From NCBI GenBank assembly GCA_004557645.1, contig SFGI01000023.1, positions 1-32,742 of the forward strand: DNA of 32,742 bases, written 5' to 3'. The DNA is from [Eubacterium] saphenum. Its GTDB lineage: Bacteria; Bacillota; Clostridia; Lachnospirales; Anaerotignaceae. Shown in pieces: positions 31,391-32,742 of the stretch. A model generated the notes under the pieces. The model was not told the DNA's origin. It did not search any database and saw only the letters and a list, made by a program, of their open reading frames with translations. The translations under genes were made by a program, and so were the position numbers. The number at the start of each line of letters is the position of its first letter. Position 1 is the first letter of the stretch.

Positions 31391-31916
31391 AAAATCCCCC
31401 TCCTTCCAGCGTTTTCCGCAGTTTTTCCAGTCCCCGTTTTACCTTTTGGTCTACGGTATTTTCCTTCAACCCCAGGACTTCCGCAATTTTCTTTGTGGGA
31501 TACCCAAAGTAAAATTTCCAGATCAATATTTTTTCATCCGGGTCTCCCAAAGAGCGAATGGCCTGCAGCAGAACTTCTTTTTCCTCAAAAGATATCCCCT
31601 TTTTCTCCTCTAGTATTTCTTCTTCCAAAGGGAGCGTTCCTTTTTTCACCGCCACATCATAACGATCTGCAGCCCTCCTTCTTGCCACGACTGCAAGAAA
31701 AGCACGGAAACCGCCCTTATCCAAATCGATTTTATGTCGATAACGGTAAGTATCCATAAAAACGTCGCTGACACATTCCTCAATGTCCTCCTGAGGAAAT
31801 CCCGCCAATCGTCCTCTTACGATGGTGTAACAAAGCCCCATATATTGCCCCATCAATGCTTTCATGCCTTCGTTCGGCTTTCTCTGCAACAGTTCCAATA
31901 AAACCCTTTCTTCCAC
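31380..31916 (-). CDS. ECF RNA polymerase sigma factor
   Basis: The 178-residue protein has the two domains of an ECF sigma factor: region 2 (about 20-90: MGQYMGLCYTIVRGRL, then ECVSDVFMDTYRY) and region 4 (about 120-172: IRSLGDPDEKILIWKFYFGY, a helix-turn-helix with TKKIAEVLGLKENTVDQKV). The start is GTG at 31914-31916, with GGGGGGAG 4 bases upstream. It lacks the long regions 1 and 3 of a housekeeping sigma factor. Its end overlaps the anti-sigma gene, and an ECF-like promoter lies just upstream, which suggests self-activation. Confidence 0.9.
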   Translation of the reverse strand: MEERVLLELLQRKPNEGMKALMGQYMGLCYTIVRGRLAGFPQEDIEECVSDVFMDTYRYRHKIDLDKGGFRAFLAVVARRRAADRYDVAVKKGTLPLEEEILEEKKGISFEEKEVLLQAIRSLGDPDEKILIWKFYFGYPTKKIAEVLGLKENTVDQKVKRGLEKLRKTLEGGGFYEG

Positions 31917-31930
31917 ATCGCTCCCCCCTT

Positions 31931-31958
31931 CCTATATAACTATTCTCCCAAAGTTTCA
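31931..31958 (-). promoter_or_regulatory. Possible ECF autoregulatory promoter
   Basis: On the minus strand, TGAAAC (31953-31958) and TATAGG (31931-31936) are 16 bases apart, 15 bases before the sigma gene start. TGAAAC is the -35 type used by several ECF sigma factors. A sigma-A reading (TTGAAA, 17 bases, TATAGG) is also possible. Confidence 0.5.
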
Positions 31959-31993
31959 ACAATCTGACAACATCTTTCAAAAAATATAAAAAA

Positions 31994-32017
31994 GTCTTAA
32001 GAACGATGCCTTAAGAC
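31994..32017 (-). terminator. Second terminator of the 5S-tRNA cluster
   Basis: GTCTTAAG and CTTAAGAC form an 8-bp stem; on the minus strand it is followed by seven T. It lies 36 bases beyond the first terminator and protects the sigma operon from read-through. Confidence 0.85.
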
Positions 32018-32052
32018 CTTCACATGATTGATAAAACCTTTTTTAAATAAAA

Positions 32053-32078
32053 AAGAGAGCCTATTTAAAGACTCTCTT
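32053..32078 (-). terminator. First terminator of the 5S-tRNA cluster
   Basis: AAGAGAG and CTCTCTT pair across a 12-base loop; on the minus strand TTTT and an AT-rich run follow. It lies 3 bases after the last tRNA. Confidence 0.8.
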
Positions 32079-32080
32079 AA

Positions 32081-32152
32081 CTAGGGTAGCAGGATTCGAA
32101 CCTGCGAATGACGGAATCAGAATCCGTTGCCTTACCGCTTGGCGATACCCCA
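32081..32152 (-). tRNA. tRNA-Gln (anticodon CTG)
   Basis: The 72-nt cloverleaf starts TGGGGTA and ends TACCCTA plus a G discriminator; anticodon stem ACGGA/TCCGT holds loop TTCTGAT, so it reads CAG. The T arm has GTTCGAATC. CCA is not encoded. It closely resembles the next tRNA, so the pair is probably an old duplication with a changed anticodon. Confidence 0.93.
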
Positions 32153-32182
32153 TTATACCAACTGTTCAGCTGGATTTGAGAC

Positions 32183-32254
32183 CTGGGCTAGCTGGATTCG
32201 AACCAGCGAATGCAGGAGTCAAAGTCCTGTGCCTTACCGCTTGGCGATAGCCCA
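32183..32254 (-). tRNA. tRNA-Gln (anticodon TTG)
   Basis: The 72-nt gene starts TGGGCTA and ends TAGCCCA plus G; anticodon stem CAGGA/TCCTG holds CTTTGAC, so it reads CAA. D and T arms are nearly the same as in the CTG gene. CCA is not encoded. Confidence 0.94.
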
Positions 32255-32285
32255 ATATACGATAATGCAGACTAGCTGAATAAAA

Positions 32286-32357
32286 AGCGCGAGACGAGAT
32301 TCGAACTCGCGACCCTCGCCTTGGCAAGGCGATGCTCTACCACTGAGCCACTCGCGC
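32286..32357 (-). tRNA. tRNA-Gly (anticodon GCC)
   Basis: Acceptor GCGCGAG/CTCGCGC with T discriminator; anticodon stem TCGCC/GGCGA holds TTGCCAA. CCA is not encoded; a run of T follows on the minus strand. Confidence 0.95.
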
Positions 32358-32363
32358 ACACGC

Positions 32364-32447
32364 TGCAGCCGAGGGGACTTGAACCCCTACCCAGAAACCC
32401 GGACTAGATCCTTAGTCTAGCGCGTATGCCAATTCCGCCACGGCTGC
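32364..32447 (-). tRNA. tRNA-Leu (anticodon AAG)
   Basis: This 84-nt class II tRNA has acceptor GCAGCCG/CGGCTGC, an A discriminator and a long variable arm. The anticodon stem CTAGA/TCTAG holds loop CTAAGGA, so positions 34-36 are AAG. An adenosine at position 34 is rare in bacteria outside tRNA-Arg and would normally be deaminated to inosine. Confidence 0.9.
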
Positions 32448-32460
32448 ACAAAATAAAAAA

Positions 32461-32533
32461 TGAGTCATCCGGGACTCGAACCCGGGACACCTGGATTAAA
32501 AGTCCAGTGCTCTACCGACTGAGCTAATGACCC
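32461..32533 (-). tRNA. tRNA-Lys (anticodon TTT)
   Basis: Acceptor GGGTCAT/ATGACTC with A discriminator; anticodon stem CTGGA/TCCAG holds CTTTTAA. The T arm reads GGGTTCGAGTCCC. CCA is not encoded. Confidence 0.95.
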
Positions 32534-32543
32534 ATAAAGAAAG

Positions 32544-32618
32544 GGTGGATAGTGGGATTCGAACCCACGACCTCCAGAGCCACAATCTGGCGCGCTAACC
32601 AACTGTGCCATACCCACC
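32544..32618 (-). tRNA. tRNA-His (anticodon GTG)
   Basis: Acceptor GTGGGTA/TATCCAC with a G at position -1 paired to the C discriminator, the identity element of tRNA-His. The anticodon stem CCAGA/TCTGG holds TTGTGGC. Confidence 0.94.
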
Positions 32619-32650
32619 ATAACAGATTTGACATTGAAAAGAAATTGAAT

Positions 32651-32742
32651 TCCGGCGACCATCTACTCTCCCAGGCAGCTGCCCACCAAGTACCATCGAC
32701 CGCCTAGGTCTTAACCGTCGTGTTCGGAATGGGAACGGGTGT
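32651..32742 (-). rRNA. rrf: 5S ribosomal RNA, partial (5' end beyond the window)
   Basis: On the minus strand the window opens with CACCCGTTCCCATTCCGAAC and closes with GAGAGTAGATGGTCGCCGGA, the central loop and 3' end of a bacterial 5S rRNA. About 25 bases of the 5' end lie outside the window. It comes before the six tRNAs in the same transcript direction, so it is probably the tail of an rRNA operon. Confidence 0.95.

Noticed and set aside
32465..32662. 65-codon frame over tRNA-Lys and tRNA-His
   Set aside because: The peptides AQLVSAPDCGSGGRGFESH and LAQSVEHWTFNPGVPGSSP are well-known false proteins produced by translating tRNA genes.

Overview
This window looks like chromosome of a spore-forming, anaerobic Gram-positive bacterium of the class Clostridia, probably Lachnospirales or a neighbouring group. 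The signs are strong GGAGG ribosome binding sites, consensus sigma-A promoters, a perfect Gram-positive LexA box, an SspF-like spore protein, the sporulation protein YlbJ, a Pta-AckA acetate pathway and several genes found together in Bacillus. The genus is inference. Nearly everything is core housekeeping; I see no phage, transposase, CRISPR array or toxin system.

Layout. 1-314: AT-rich, no gene. 315-2438 (minus): methyltransferase, hslO, NUDIX hydrolase. 2439-3004: a 124-bp palindromic tandem repeat and a spore-protein gene. 3114-6581 (plus): a lysine-riboswitch operon, asd-dapA-dapB, for the lysine/diaminopimelate pathway. 6588-8291 (minus): a CobO-like adenosyltransferase, a two-OB-fold SSB-like protein and an orphan 102-residue protein. 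8339-13427 (minus): uvrB-uvrA under a LexA box. 13473-16533 (minus): yceD-rpmF, plsX and acpP-rnc. 16523-19029 (minus): pta-ackA. 19075-20851 (minus): a stripped-down CheA-like kinase and a zinc-ribbon membrane protein with a likely frameshift. 21195-23591 (plus): tmcAL and ylbJ. 23593-25218 (minus): rsmD-coaD and a coiled-coil protein. 25246-29504 (minus): yloU-fakA and recG. 29534-31958 (minus): an ECF sigma factor, its probable DUF4179 anti-sigma factor and a small protein. 31994-32742 (minus): six tRNAs after a partial 5S rRNA, ending in two tandem terminators.

The most unusual feature is a roughly 135-bp intergenic element in three copies (5641-5776, 11251-11384, 17761-17897). Each copy is a chain of five palindromes separated by conserved spacers. 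Arm sequences differ between copies, but both arms change together, so pairing is kept. Each copy sits between two functionally paired genes (dapA|dapB, uvrB|uvrA, pta|ackA). I do not recognise it as a named family. Two other palindrome-rich stretches (2534-2781 and 3438-3560) have a comparable modular design.

How the genes work together. Several blocks are pieces of the Bacillus ylbH-coaD-ylbJ-ylbM-ylbN-rpmF and yloU-yloV-recG-plsX-acpP-rnc neighbourhoods, here shuffled and interleaved with pta-ackA and uvrBA. Lipid precursor supply (FakA, PlsX, AcpP, CoaD), ribosome and tRNA maturation (RNase III, RsmD, L32, TmcAL) and DNA repair (UvrAB, RecG) therefore lie close together. All start sites, promoters and hairpins were read by eye.
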